Shown: positions 14,200 through 22,986 of the stretch, piece by piece
How positions within the stretch are numbered: the stretch's first letter is position 1
Layout: every line of letters begins with the position of its first letter
DNA from: a bacterium
Lineage (GTDB): Bacteria > Verrucomicrobiota > Verrucomicrobiia > Limisphaerales > UBA11358
DNA: 36,480 bases
Direction of reading: 5' to 3'
NCBI GenBank assembly: GCA_021817945.1
Contig: JAKAFL010000035.1
Span: 1-36,480 of the forward strand
Notes under the pieces: generated by a model
Database searches by the model: none
Told to the model about the DNA's origin: nothing
Seen by the model: only the letters and a program-made list of their open reading frames with translations
Made by a program: the position numbers and the translations under genes

Positions 14200-16572
14200 T
14201 CAAGAGGGCGGGCCAGGCTGTTCCAGGCGCTGGAGGAATTCCTCCTCATTGAGAATGGGAATTCCCAATTCCATGGCTTTCTGCAATTTGGACCCAGCCT
14301 CTGCTCCCGCGAGAACGAAATCCGTCTTTTTGCTGACGCTTCCGGTGACGCGTCCGCCCGAAGATTCAATCCGGGCGGTGGCGGCTTCGCGTGACAGGGT
14401 GGGCAATGTGCCCGTGAGGACAAATACTTTGCCAGCGAACGGGGTCTGATTTGGGTTGCTGCCAGGGTAGCTGGATTGGGTGGGTTTAAAAGAGGAGTTT
14501 TCGGGGCTGACACCGAGTTGGTGCAGCCGATCCAGGGTTTTTTGGCCGTGCGCGGATGCAAAGTAATCCAGGACACTGGCGGAGGCCACCGGCCCCACCT
14601 CGTTGAGCCGCCTTTTCAATCCCTCCCTGGCCAGTCTTGCGTCCACCAAGTCTATTTCCTCTTTCAAGCGGGTTTCCTTTTCTTCACGCTTGGTGCGCTC
14701 CTGTTCATTTTTGGGGGGATTCCTGCGGGAGCGAGGGCTTGTTTCCGCGCGTTCTTTTTCCAGGATGGCCAACTGGCGAATGTCCTTCAGAACAGGGGAT
14801 TGGGCCAGACTTTCCAGGTTTTCATGGGTGGCTGCAAGTTGCTTGGCAGTGGCCTCGCCAATATCCGGAATGGCAAGGGAGTAAATCCAGCGGTGCAGGG
14901 GGGCGGTTTTGGCCCTCTGGAGCGCCTCCATAATTTTGGAGGCGTTTTTCTCCCCCAAAATCCGGGGTTCTAACTCGGACCCCAAGTTGAGTCCGGCCAG
15001 TGTCTGGAGGTTCAAGTCAAAAAGGTCCAGCGGATCGCGAACCCATCCGCCTTCCACCAATTTCTCAGCCACCACACCACCCAGGGATTCGATGTCCAAC
15101 GCCTTGCGCTGGCAGAAATATTCCAGGCGGCGTGTCAACTGGGCAGGGCAGGTGAAAGCATTCTGGCAGCGCCATGCCACTTCCTCGGTATCCTGGCCGG
15201 CGATGGATTCCCGGGCAATGGGGCCCCCGCAAGCCGGGCATTTGCCTCCCACAAATTCCGATAGTACAAATTCCCTCGTTTCTTCAGGTCGCCGGGCTTT
15301 GATCACTTCCACCACTTCCGGTATCACCATTCCGGCCTTGCGAATGACCACGGTATCGCCAATGCGGATGTCTTTGCGCCGGATTTCATCCTCATTGTGA
15401 AGTGTGGCGCGTGTGATGGTGGAACCCTGCACAAAGACCGGTTCCAATTCCGCCACGGGGGTGAGCACGCCGGTGCGTCCCACCTGAACGGTGATGGCAC
15501 GCAGAAGGGTCTCCGCCGGGGTGATCCATGGGACCGGCTTATGGACGATGGCATGGCCTGGTGCGCGGCTTCTGCCGGGAATGCGGGGCCAATCGGCCAT
15601 GTTGTTGACCTTGATCACGACCCCATCAATTTCGTAGGGCAGACGGGTGCGCAGATCGTGCTTTTCATCATAGCCTGCCATGACCTCATCGTGATAGATG
15701 CGAAGGATTTCAGTCATGTTCCGGGCTTTCCACCAGATTTTTTGGGTGGGTAAGCCCGAGGCAGCCAGGAATTCCAATACTTCCGAGTGGGTGGTAAAGG
15801 AAATGCCGTCAGTGGCTCCCACGGCATAGAAAACGGCACGCAGCGGGCGTTCCCGCACATGCCGGGGATCCAGCAGCTTCAGGGCTCCGGCGGCGGCGTT
15901 GCGGGCATTGGGAAAGGGTTTTTCTCCGGCAGCGGACAACCCCGCATTCAGGGCATCAAAATCCTGGGTGGCAATGTAAACCTCCCCGCGCACCTCCAGC
16001 AATGGAGGGGGATGGGCCAGTTCCAATTGCGTGGGAATGGACCTCAGGGTGCGAAGGTTGGAGGTGATGTCGTCCCCGGCAAAACCATCGCCACGGGTGG
16101 CTCCAAGCGCCAGCCGACCGTGATGATAGTGCAGGCTGACGGAAACCCCGTCTACCTTGGGTTCCATGACATAAGCCACCTGGTTGCATCCCAGGTATTT
16201 GCGAATGGATGTGTCAAAGGCGTTCAGACCATGAAGGGTTTTTTCATCCTGAAGACGGCTTCTTTTGGCGCGGTCCGGCTCGGTTTCCTGGCCGGGATGC
16301 TCGCTGGCCTCCACCTTGTCCAGGGATAGCATGGGGAGGAGGTGAGGGACGCGGTTGAATTTTCCGGAAGGCGCACCGGCCACGCGTTGGGTGGGGGAAT
16401 CCGGTGAAACCAGAAATGGGAATTGGCGCTCCAGATCCTGCAATTTGCGAAACAGGCTGTCATATTCCTGATCGGTGATTTCCGGCCGGGCTTCCTGGTA
16501 ATAGGCGCGGTCATGGCGCCGGATTTCGGAGCCAAGCTGGAGGTGCAGTTTGCGCGCATCGGCCTCGTTCAT
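14200..16572 (-). CDS. ligA: NAD+-dependent DNA ligase
   Basis: Seals nicks during replication and repair using NAD+. Counted from the ATG at 16572 (790 residues): domain Ia with RRHDRAYYQ and DQEYDSLFRKL; the adenylation motif EPKVDG with active-site K139; an OB-fold (VGRTGVLTPVAELEPV, IGDTVVIRKAGMVIPEVV); a four-Cys zinc finger (CPAC ... C ... CPAQ); HhH region; and a C-terminal BRCT domain (FAGKVFVLTGTL onward). The frame runs on to a TTG at 16683, but that would overlap mlaE and adds sequence unlike the family. The protein is about 100 residues longer than usual owing to insertions, chiefly a charged Lys/Glu/Arg-rich coil of about 60 residues near 595-655 and about 25 residues before the adenylation lysine. 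The motif after the OB start reads HKPVPWITPAET where YKFPPEE-like sequence is usual. Confidence 0.95.
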   Translation of the reverse strand: MNEADARKLHLQLGSEIRRHDRAYYQEARPEITDQEYDSLFRKLQDLERQFPFLVSPDSPTQRVAGAPSGKFNRVPHLLPMLSLDKVEASEHPGQETEPDRAKRSRLQDEKTLHGLNAFDTSIRKYLGCNQVAYVMEPKVDGVSVSLHYHHGRLALGATRGDGFAGDDITSNLRTLRSIPTQLELAHPPPLLEVRGEVYIATQDFDALNAGLSAAGEKPFPNARNAAAGALKLLDPRHVRERPLRAVFYAVGATDGISFTTHSEVLEFLAASGLPTQKIWWKARNMTEILRIYHDEVMAGYDEKHDLRTRLPYEIDGVVIKVNNMADWPRIPGRSRAPGHAIVHKPVPWITPAETLLRAITVQVGRTGVLTPVAELEPVFVQGSTITRATLHNEDEIRRKDIRIGDTVVIRKAGMVIPEVVEVIKARRPEETREFVLSEFVGGKCPACGGPIARESIAGQDTEEVAWRCQNAFTCPAQLTRRLEYFCQRKALDIESLGGVVAEKLVEGGWVRDPLDLFDLNLQTLAGLNLGSELEPRILGEKNASKIMEALQRAKTAPLHRWIYSLAIPDIGEATAKQLAATHENLESLAQSPVLKDIRQLAILEKERAETSPRSRRNPPKNEQERTKREEKETRLKEEIDLVDARLAREGLKRRLNEVGPVASASVLDYFASAHGQKTLDRLHQLGVSPENSSFKPTQSSYPGSNPNQTPFAGKVFVLTGTLPTLSREAATARIESSGGRVTGSVSKKTDFVLAGAEAGSKLQKAMELGIPILNEEEFLQRLEQPGPPS

Positions 16573-16645
16573 TAATGGCAATTTGCCTGAATGGTTGGCG
16601 GAAGAAAAACTTTTTTGACCCGGCGGGATGCTGTAGCCTTCAGGA

Positions 16646-17506
16646 GTGCAGTCTGAATGGTCCAAAATGCTGGCCCTGGCCAATCATCAGGTTTTGAGGG
16701 ATTCGCCGGGTTCCTGTTCCTACTCGGTTTACCTTGGCCGGAAGTTGCTTTTGTTTTTTTTGACGATGCATGGGCTTGGGGCGTTTGCCTTGATCACCAT
16801 GGGGGTGATCTGGCGCAAGTTTAATGTGGCCGCCAAGGTGGTGCATCCGCATATCCGTCAGGAAATCGCGCGGTCTGGCACGGCGCTTCTGCCCATGTTT
16901 TTGTTTCTTGCGCTTGCCTTGGGCTTTTTGATTGTGGGGCAGACCGTATCCACATTGGCGCGGGTTGGTGCGGGCGATTATCTTGGAACCATGATGGTTA
17001 TTGTGGTGGTACGGGAGCTTGGGCCGCTGCTTACAGCCATGCTGGTGCTGGCCCGGGTGGGATCGGCGAACGTGATTGAACTTGGCACCGCACGCGCCCT
17101 GGGCGAAGTGGAGGCCCTGGAGGCCCTGGGAATAGACCCGGTGCATTATCTGATCATGCCGCGGGTGATCGGCATGGCCTTGGGCGTATTTTCCCTGTCC
17201 ATTTACCTGATCATCGGGGCACTCACCAGCGGGTACCTTTTTGCATTCTTTCAGGGAGCGCCCATGACCCCGGGGGATTATTTCCACCAGATTGCGGATG
17301 CCTTGGGCTGGCTGGATTTTGCCTTGCTTGCCCTTAAAACACTGGCCTTTGGGTTTTTAATAGCAGTGGTGACCTGCTATAATGGCCTGGCCCAGCCGCT
17401 GCGATTGGAAGACGTCTCGCGGGTGGCCGTGCGGGCTGTGACGCAGGGCATCATCCTGTGCGTCACGCTGGATGCCTTTTTCATCATTCTTTACGCCATC
17501 ACCTGA
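16646..17506 (+). CDS. mlaE: MlaE-family ABC transporter permease
   Basis: Inner-membrane permease of a Mla-type phospholipid transporter, which moves lipids between inner and outer membranes. Membrane segments are clear, and the conserved core VVRELGPLLTAMLVLARVGSANVIELGTARALGEVEALEALGIDP-like region (read in short blocks: RELGPLLTAML, ELGTARALGEVEAL, PVHYLIMPRV) is diagnostic. Length 286 is slightly above the usual 260. The GTG at 16646 is preceded directly by AGGA, too close for a normal ribosome site; the ATG at 16667 would give 279 residues. Divergent from ligA with 73 nt between, and followed directly by the ATPase gene. Confidence 0.93.
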   Translation: MQSEWSKMLALANHQVLRDSPGSCSYSVYLGRKLLLFFLTMHGLGAFALITMGVIWRKFNVAAKVVHPHIRQEIARSGTALLPMFLFLALALGFLIVGQTVSTLARVGAGDYLGTMMVIVVVRELGPLLTAMLVLARVGSANVIELGTARALGEVEALEALGIDPVHYLIMPRVIGMALGVFSLSIYLIIGALTSGYLFAFFQGAPMTPGDYFHQIADALGWLDFALLALKTLAFGFLIAVVTCYNGLAQPLRLEDVSRVAVRAVTQGIILCVTLDAFFIILYAIT

Positions 17507-18280
17507 ATGAACCCAACTGCCCCAGAGCCACTTATAGAAATGCAGAACGTCACCGTGTCGGCGATGCGGGATGATTCCTTCGTAGTTCTGAAAAACGTGG
17601 ATTGGAAGGTGGCACCGGGTGAGTTCTGGGTTTTGGGAGGTCCCCAGTATTCGGGTAAGACTGATTTATTAATGCTTGCAGCAGGCTTGGTCAGTCCTGT
17701 GGAAGGTTCCTGTCGCTGGATGGGAATGGAAAATGTCTCGACGGGTGATGCACGGCTGGCGGATCGGTTGCGCATGGGCTTGGTGTTTCAGGGTGGACAA
17801 CTTTTCAACCGCATGAGCATTGCGGAGAATGTGGCGCTTCCCATTCGTTACCGGGACGATCTTGAACCGGACCGGGTGGCTCCAGAAGTGGCCGGGCTTT
17901 TGGATGCCATGGAACTATCCTTTTGTGCCGGGTCCAGCCCGATGCAGGTGGCGGCGAACTGGCGTTCGCGGGTGGCCCTCGCCCGGGCGCTGATCCTCAA
18001 GCCGGAAATTCTGCTTTTAGACAACCCGCTGTCGGGCTTGGGAGGACGCCACCGCGCGTGGTGGCAGGATTTTCTGGATCAACTTTGGAAAGGTCATCCA
18101 TGGCTGGACAATCGTCCGCTCACGCTGGTTGTGACTGCGGATGATTTTGGGCCTTGGCAATCCTCGTCCCGGCGTTTTGCCCTGCTGCACGATGGCCGCT
18201 TTCAAAATCTTGGTTCTTGGATGGATGTCGCCCGGAGTAGCCATCCAGCCTTGCCTGAACTTTTACCCGAAACCCCATGA
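17507..18280 (+). CDS. Degenerate MlaF-like ABC ATPase
   Basis: Position between mlaE and mlaD, starting right after the mlaE stop, identifies it as the Mla ATPase. The Walker A is intact (GPQYSGKT, 45-52) and the Q-loop Gln is present (Q95 in LVFQGG). The rest of the catalytic machinery is altered: the LSGGQ signature reads VAANW (148-152) before RSRVALARAL, the Walker B Asp172 is followed by Asn173 instead of Glu, the D-loop is SGLG instead of SGLD, and the switch His is Ala211 (VVTADD). ATP binding is plausible; normal hydrolysis is doubtful. Another ATPase may act in its place, or this one may be a structural subunit. The 257 residues are otherwise family length. Confidence 0.85.
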   Translation: MNPTAPEPLIEMQNVTVSAMRDDSFVVLKNVDWKVAPGEFWVLGGPQYSGKTDLLMLAAGLVSPVEGSCRWMGMENVSTGDARLADRLRMGLVFQGGQLFNRMSIAENVALPIRYRDDLEPDRVAPEVAGLLDAMELSFCAGSSPMQVAANWRSRVALARALILKPEILLLDNPLSGLGGRHRAWWQDFLDQLWKGHPWLDNRPLTLVVTADDFGPWQSSSRRFALLHDGRFQNLGSWMDVARSSHPALPELLPETP

Positions 18281-18290
18281 ACTGAATGCC

Positions 18291-19601
18291 ATGCCACTTC
18301 AAGACCTGACCCCCCAATTGCGAACCCGCCTCAGCAGGGTGGAGCGAACCGTCGGTTGGTTCGTTTTCTTTGCCACAGTCCTGCTGCTGATTGGTTTTGC
18401 CTACTACATTTACAACGCCGCCGAAAGCCGGGGCTGGTTCAAAATGAAAGTCCAGTTCCACACCTATGTCCAAAGCTCCGAAGGGCTGAATGTGGGAGAC
18501 AAGGTTCTCATGATGGGCTTTGCCGTGGGGGAGATCACAGAAATACACGCGATGCCGCCCCGTGACGATCGCAACGTGCGCATTGAATTCAGGATCGTGG
18601 AGCCGTATTTCAGATACATTTGGACAGGTGGATCTGTGGTGAAAGTCAACGCCGCCAGTTTTCTGGGGCGACAGCTTGAAGTTACCCGCGCCACCAACGG
18701 CTATTCCATATGTGTCACCCAGCCGGTCACCGTGTTCACCAATCTCGACGACTTGGCACAGGATATTGATTCCGATCCGGGGCACTGGCAACTGGCACAG
18801 GAGGTTTTTGATGCCCAATCCAACCTGATTTTGCATGCTTACGAATTCCTCAACCCTTCCAATTTGCAGGTCATTGCCGCGCTTCACCCCGAATCCATCA
18901 CGGCTTATGACAACACTGAAAAAGACCGTCACCAGGTGGTTGCCTCGTGGCATCCCCGCTATCATCGTTATGAAAATTTTACCCCGAATGATGAAACAGT
19001 CTGGCTGCCAGCCTCCGAATCACCGGCGGTTTCAGACCAGTTGCAGGCCATGGTTACCCAGGTTCAAAACGCCCTTCCCGGCATTCTGGCGCTCACCAAC
19101 CGGGTTGCTGCCATTCTGGACAACGCCACGCTGGCCACATCCAATTTGAATGTCACCATCGCCGCACTCCATCCGCTTGCCGGGAATTTGTCAGAAATCA
19201 CCGGACGCTTGCGAAATCCCGGGGACCCATTGACCTGGGCGCTGGGTACAAACGGTTCCCAACAGGTTCAGGACGTTTTGACCAACGCCAATGCATTGAT
19301 CGCCAGCACGGACTCCAGCCTGGATCAGTTGACTGATCAGGTGGGGCTTACCCTTGTTAATGCCGCCAATATCACCAGCAACCTGGCGGTGCAAGTGCAG
19401 TCCGATCCCACCATGCTTTTTGGCGTTTCCAAGCTTGTCCTGGACACGGACGATTTTGTGCAGGGATTAAAAAGGCACTGGCTCCTGCGGTCCGCCTTTA
19501 AAAAGGAAAACGAAGCGGCAGCGAAAGCGGCCAACGCTGCCAAGGCCGCAAAAGAGGCGGAGGATGAGAAGAAAATCCTGCTCCAGTTGCCACCACCCTG
19601 A
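18291..19601 (+). CDS. mlaD: MlaD-like MCE-domain lipid-binding protein
   Basis: Substrate-binding subunit of the Mla transporter. From the ATG at 18291 (436 residues): one N-terminal membrane anchor (about 21-42, VGWFVFFATVLLLIGFAYYI), an MCE domain (about 53-135) with SSEGLNVGDKVLMMGFAVGEI, then a long helical C-terminal region and an Ala/Lys/Glu-rich tail that should form a coiled coil. E. coli MlaD has 183 residues, so the tail is long; extended MCE proteins may bridge the periplasm. The frame could start at 18141, but that would overlap the ATPase gene by 140 nt. Spacing of 10 nt to the ATPase shows an operon. Confidence 0.9.
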   Translation: MPLQDLTPQLRTRLSRVERTVGWFVFFATVLLLIGFAYYIYNAAESRGWFKMKVQFHTYVQSSEGLNVGDKVLMMGFAVGEITEIHAMPPRDDRNVRIEFRIVEPYFRYIWTGGSVVKVNAASFLGRQLEVTRATNGYSICVTQPVTVFTNLDDLAQDIDSDPGHWQLAQEVFDAQSNLILHAYEFLNPSNLQVIAALHPESITAYDNTEKDRHQVVASWHPRYHRYENFTPNDETVWLPASESPAVSDQLQAMVTQVQNALPGILALTNRVAAILDNATLATSNLNVTIAALHPLAGNLSEITGRLRNPGDPLTWALGTNGSQQVQDVLTNANALIASTDSSLDQLTDQVGLTLVNAANITSNLAVQVQSDPTMLFGVSKLVLDTDDFVQGLKRHWLLRSAFKKENEAAAKAANAAKAAKEAEDEKKILLQLPPP

Positions 19602-19829
19602 ACACCGGCAACCCCCGCAGAACTGCCAAGGTGCAGTCAGGGGTTCAACCAAAGGGGGTTGACGTATTTCCATCAAACATGCGGCGCTGTGCGTGGTGTG
19701 AATGGCGGGACGGCCTTTTTGGCCTTGGGCTTCGTTTCGGCTCAGTTACAGGGTTTTACAAACCTGCGCCTTCGCCAAAGCCTCGCCCGAGTCCAAAAAT
19801 CCTGGTCGCCCAGTGCCACCTCTTTTCTG
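19602..19829. other. Gene-free interval after mlaD
   Basis: No convincing gene. It holds an imperfect stem, AACCCC with GGGGTT around ACTGC/GCAGT (about 19610-19646), without a T-run, and a GGCC-TTTTT-GGCC hairpin near 19715. A TTG-started plus-strand frame crosses it but shows no protein character. Confidence 0.4.
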
Positions 19830-19997
19830 TCAATGCTTCAGGCAAATGTAAAGCCCCAGATACGTGGAGATGACCATGGCGATGAGAATGCAGTCCACCC
19901 GCGTGAGGCTGATGCCCGGTGTCTTTGGGCGAATGGGCGCAAGGGATATGTAATGAATACCCCGGTTCTCACTCGTCACATACTCAATGTTTGGCAT
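19830..19997 (-). CDS. Small single-pass membrane protein, 55 residues
   Basis: ATG at 19997 to TGA at 19830 encodes 55 residues beginning MPNIEYVTSENRGIHYISLA. A Pro/Lys linker (PIRPKTPG) and one hydrophobic segment (about 36-52, CILIAMVISTYLGLYIC) follow. A -10-like TACTAT lies 9 nt upstream with TTAAAA 17 nt before it, and the neighbouring prfC promoter is divergent. The even composition and membrane helix look like a real gene. The family is not recognised. Confidence 0.6.
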   Translation of the reverse strand: MPNIEYVTSENRGIHYISLAPIRPKTPGISLTRVDCILIAMVISTYLGLYICLKH

Positions 19998-20006
19998 AGT
20001 TTCAGA

Positions 20007-20035
20007 ATAGTAGCATGGATCATGCCAGTTTTTAA
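20007..20035 (-). promoter_or_regulatory. Promoter of the 55-residue gene
   Basis: Minus strand TTAAAA (20035-20030), 17-nt spacer, TACTAT (20012-20007), 9 nt to the ATG. The -35 is weak. Confidence 0.35.
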
Positions 20036-20146
20036 AATCACAACATTCTTTGTTTGAGTCGTTAATGCAAACCGGAAAAGTAAATGGGATGATGGGTCTT
20101 CATGTCCTTGGTGCGCAAAAGGATTGGCCTTGGCTGGCTGCGAAGC

Positions 20147-20174
20147 TTGTCTCCAGAGTTGGGTCTGGTATGAT
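20147..20174 (+). promoter_or_regulatory. prfC promoter
   Basis: TTGTCT (20147-20152), 16-nt spacer, TATGAT (20169-20174), then 11 nt to the ATG at 20186. The untranslated leader would be about 5 nt. Confidence 0.55.
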
Positions 20175-20185
20175 CCGGGGTTTAA

Positions 20186-21802
20186 ATGGCGAGCATTGAA
20201 ACACAGATTGAGCGGGAAATTCAAAGGAGGCGAACCTTTGCCATCATTTCCCATCCAGATGCAGGCAAGACGACCTTGACGGAGAAGTTGTTGTTGTATG
20301 GCGGGGCGGTTCAATTGGCCGGATCTGTGACCGCTCGCAAAAGCCAAAGGGCCACCACGAGTGACTGGATGGAACTGGAAAAAAAGCGTGGCATTTCCAT
20401 CAGCTCCACGGTGTTGCAATTTGATTACTGCAATTATCGGATTAATTTGCTGGATACGCCGGGGCACAAGGATTTTTCCGAGGACACGTACCGGGTTTTG
20501 ACGGCGGTGGATTCAGTTGTGATGGTGATAGATTCGGCAAAGGGGATCGAGCCGCAAACGAGGAAGTTGTTTGAAGTGTGCCGGCAAAGGGGAGTGCCCA
20601 TCTTCACGTTCATGAACAAATGCGACCGTCCCATGAAAGAGCCGCTGGATTTATTGGACGAGCTTGAGAAGGTTCTGGGCATAGGGGCCTACCCGATGAA
20701 CTGGCCGGTTGGCAATGGTTCAGAATTTCAAGGGGTTTATGACCGGCAGACCAGGATGATGCACACCTTTGAGCGCGTGGTGGGAGGAAAGCACCGGGCG
20801 CCGGTATTGGTGGGCGGCTTGCACGATCCCGCAGTGCGCGGGAGTCTGGGCCAGGCAGAATTTGAGAAGGTGGTGGAAGAGTTGGCCATGCTGGATGCCG
20901 TGGGCGGGGATTTCGATGAGGAAGCGGTGCTGGCAGGGAAATCCACCCCGGTGTTTTTTGGGAGCGGGGTGAATAATTTTGGCGTTCAATTGCTGCTGGA
21001 CGGGTTTTTGAAGCATTCGCCTGCGCCCAAGGCGCGGGTGATGGGCGGGGTGGAGGTTGCACCCACGCAACCTGCATTCTCAGGCTTCATTTTCAAGATC
21101 CAAGCCAACATGGACCCCAAGCACCGCGACCGAATCGCCTTTGTGCGGGTCTGTTCGGGCAGGTTTGAGCGGGATATGACCGTGCACCATTCGAGGTCGG
21201 CCCGGCGGGTGAGGTTGTCCAGTTCGCACAAATTATTTGGGAACGAGCGGGAGACAGTGGACGAAGCCTATCCCGGGGATGTGATTGGGTTGGTGGGGCA
21301 TGATGGATTTGGCATTGGAGACACACTCACGACCGATGAGGCGATTGTTTACCGGGAGATTCCACGTTTCACACCCGAGGCTTTCAGTTACCTGCACAAT
21401 CCCAACACCTCCAAATACAAGCAATTTCGCCAGGGATTGGACCAGTTGTTGCAGGAAGGGGTGGTGCAAGCGCTGTACCTGAGAAATTCTTCCATCAAGG
21501 TGCCGTTGCTGGCGGCCGTGGGACCGTTGCAGTTTGATGTGGTTCAATTCCGGCTGGAGAGCGAATACGGGGCGGAATCGCGCCTTGAAGCGGCTCCATG
21601 GACGGTGGTGCGGTGGTTGCCGACCGGGTTGTCTGAGGCAGAACTGGATGGGCTGACCCTTCCCACGGGGGCCAAACTGGCCTATGATTTGGGCCGCAAC
21701 GCGGTGGTGCTGTTTCAAAATGAATGGTCAGCCCAGTATTTTGGCGAAACCAACCGGGGAATTGTCCTTTCCAGCCTGCCTGTGCAGGTCCTGGATGAAT
21801 GA
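20186..21802 (+). CDS. prfC: Peptide chain release factor 3
   Basis: Translational GTPase that recycles RF1/RF2 from the ribosome after termination. The G motifs are SHPDAGKTT (22-30), the switch region with RGISISSTV, DTPGHKDF and NKCD. The RF3-type insertions RATTSDWMELEKKRGIS and, later, NPNTSKYKQFRQGLDQLLQEGVVQ-type C-terminal sequence (in short blocks) separate it from EF-G. The 538 residues match the family. It has its own promoter; yajQ follows 68 nt later and may be co-transcribed. Confidence 0.95.
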   Translation: MASIETQIEREIQRRRTFAIISHPDAGKTTLTEKLLLYGGAVQLAGSVTARKSQRATTSDWMELEKKRGISISSTVLQFDYCNYRINLLDTPGHKDFSEDTYRVLTAVDSVVMVIDSAKGIEPQTRKLFEVCRQRGVPIFTFMNKCDRPMKEPLDLLDELEKVLGIGAYPMNWPVGNGSEFQGVYDRQTRMMHTFERVVGGKHRAPVLVGGLHDPAVRGSLGQAEFEKVVEELAMLDAVGGDFDEEAVLAGKSTPVFFGSGVNNFGVQLLLDGFLKHSPAPKARVMGGVEVAPTQPAFSGFIFKIQANMDPKHRDRIAFVRVCSGRFERDMTVHHSRSARRVRLSSSHKLFGNERETVDEAYPGDVIGLVGHDGFGIGDTLTTDEAIVYREIPRFTPEAFSYLHNPNTSKYKQFRQGLDQLLQEGVVQALYLRNSSIKVPLLAAVGPLQFDVVQFRLESEYGAESRLEAAPWTVVRWLPTGLSEAELDGLTLPTGAKLAYDLGRNAVVLFQNEWSAQYFGETNRGIVLSSLPVQVLDE

Positions 21803-21870
21803 GCTTGGCGCGCGACGGCGACTTTTTGGAATCTGCTTTTCATTGCAGGAAATTATCCTAGGCTGAAGAT

Positions 21871-22356
21871 ATGCCATCTTTTGACATTGTATCGCAGGTC
21901 AACTCCATGGAAATAGAGAATGCCGTGAACCAGGCGCGGAAGGAGTTGGCCAATCGTTTTGATTTCAAGGGCAGCAAGGCGGAGATAGTGCTGGAAAAAA
22001 ATGCCATACAACTCTCCGCTGAGGATGATTTCAAGGTGAGGACACTGGAGGAAATGACACTGGGCAAGCTGGCCAAACGCGGAATCAGTCTCAAAAGCGT
22101 CCAGGTGGATCCGGCTGAGCTGTCCCCCCTGGGCCATGCCCGGCAGAAAATCACCATCAAACAGGGCATTGCCAGTGATGTGGCCAAAAAAATCACGGGA
22201 TTCATCCGGGACGGCAAATTCAAGGTGACCACGCAGATCCAGGGCGATGAAGTTCGTGTGACGGGTAAAAGCCGGGATGAGCTGCAGGCCGTGATTGCCG
22301 CGGTGCGTGCCCATGAGTTTGAGGTGGCCGTCCAGTTCGTCAATTTTAGGGATTAA
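21871..22356 (+). CDS. YajQ-family nucleotide-binding protein
   Basis: Member of the YajQ (DUF520) family; a Xanthomonas relative binds cyclic di-GMP and acts with a transcription regulator, while E. coli YajQ binds nucleic acid or nucleotides. The 161 residues match, starting MPSFDIVSQVNSMEIENAV and containing RFDFKGSKA, the middle LSPLGHARQKITIKQGI and the end EVAVQFVNFRD. The stop codon TAA is the first part of repeat A copy 3 (GAT TAA ACCC), so the gene end has been set by that element. AGG lies upstream of the ATG at poor spacing. Confidence 0.93.
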   Translation: MPSFDIVSQVNSMEIENAVNQARKELANRFDFKGSKAEIVLEKNAIQLSAEDDFKVRTLEEMTLGKLAKRGISLKSVQVDPAELSPLGHARQKITIKQGIASDVAKKITGFIRDGKFKVTTQIQGDEVRVTGKSRDELQAVIAAVRAHEFEVAVQFVNFRD

Positions 22357-22413
22357 ACCCGAAAAACGAAATTCAAAAGGCCAATCTGCCCCAACCTACT
22401 GGGCGGAAATTCT

Positions 22414-22599
22414 ATGAGCCTGTCTGAAAATTGGGAAGGGTGCTGCGACTGGGGATTTTGGCTTTGGGCGAGGCGGAGCTGTAGGCGCATCCCCGTGGCG
22501 GGCTGTAACGACGGCGACAACAAAGCCCAAGGGCAAAAGCGCCTTCGCCCGGCTTGGGCACGAAAACAGCATCCTACCGAATTTTCAGAAAGGCTCCAT
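22414..22599. repeat. Repeat family C, copy 2 (nested in A)
   Basis: Bounded by ATGAGCCTGTCTGAAAATT and the inverted end AATTTTCAGAAAGGCTCCAT. The inside (CTGCGACTGGGGATTTTGGC, GGCGGGCTGTAACGACGG, AACAAAGCCCAAGGGCAAA) matches copy 1 at 9393-9668, which has an extra ~90 bp. Confidence 0.7.
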
Positions 22600-22626
22600 G
22601 GAAAAATCCCGCCAGACCGCTCCGGG

Positions 22627-22986
22627 GGCGCATCTCAGTTTTTGAGAGAGTGACCCTCAGCCTCTGCGTTTGAATTTTTATAAATCTCCACAAACCAACT
22701 GCTCCGTTCCTCCTCCCCATCAGTCTCCATGGGTGGCGGGGACCGAGGAGGGGTGGCGCCGAGCTTTCAGGAAGTGAGATGGTTTATTTATCGCATTGGA
22801 TGTTTGCGATCTCCCCTCTCCATAATCCTCTCCCCGCGCTCCGCTGGCGGGGCGAGGAAACCAGAGGCGCAGGGTTGTTGCGTGCGCTTGAAATGGCCCA
22901 ATCTTTCGAGGCTCGAAATGGTTTCAAACCAACCGCTTCACATTTCCTCCACGCAAATTTCACCAGCCTAAAAACTGAGATGCGCC
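22627..22986. repeat. Repeat family D, copy 1 with 10-bp target duplication
   Basis: Perfect terminal inverted repeats GGCGCATCTCAG / CTGAGATGCGCC extend imperfectly inward. CCGCTCCGGG occurs on both sides (22617-22626 and 22988-22997); the uninterrupted family A copy has a single TTCGGGTATGG there. It carries one ~245-bp unit B with REP-like arms (TCTCCCCGCGCTCCGC, GGCGGGGCGAGGA). Confidence 0.75.

Noticed and set aside
19659..20057. Plus-strand TTG-started frame of 132 codons
   Set aside because: It overlaps the better-supported 55-residue gene on the other strand, has no start signal and no recognisable protein features.
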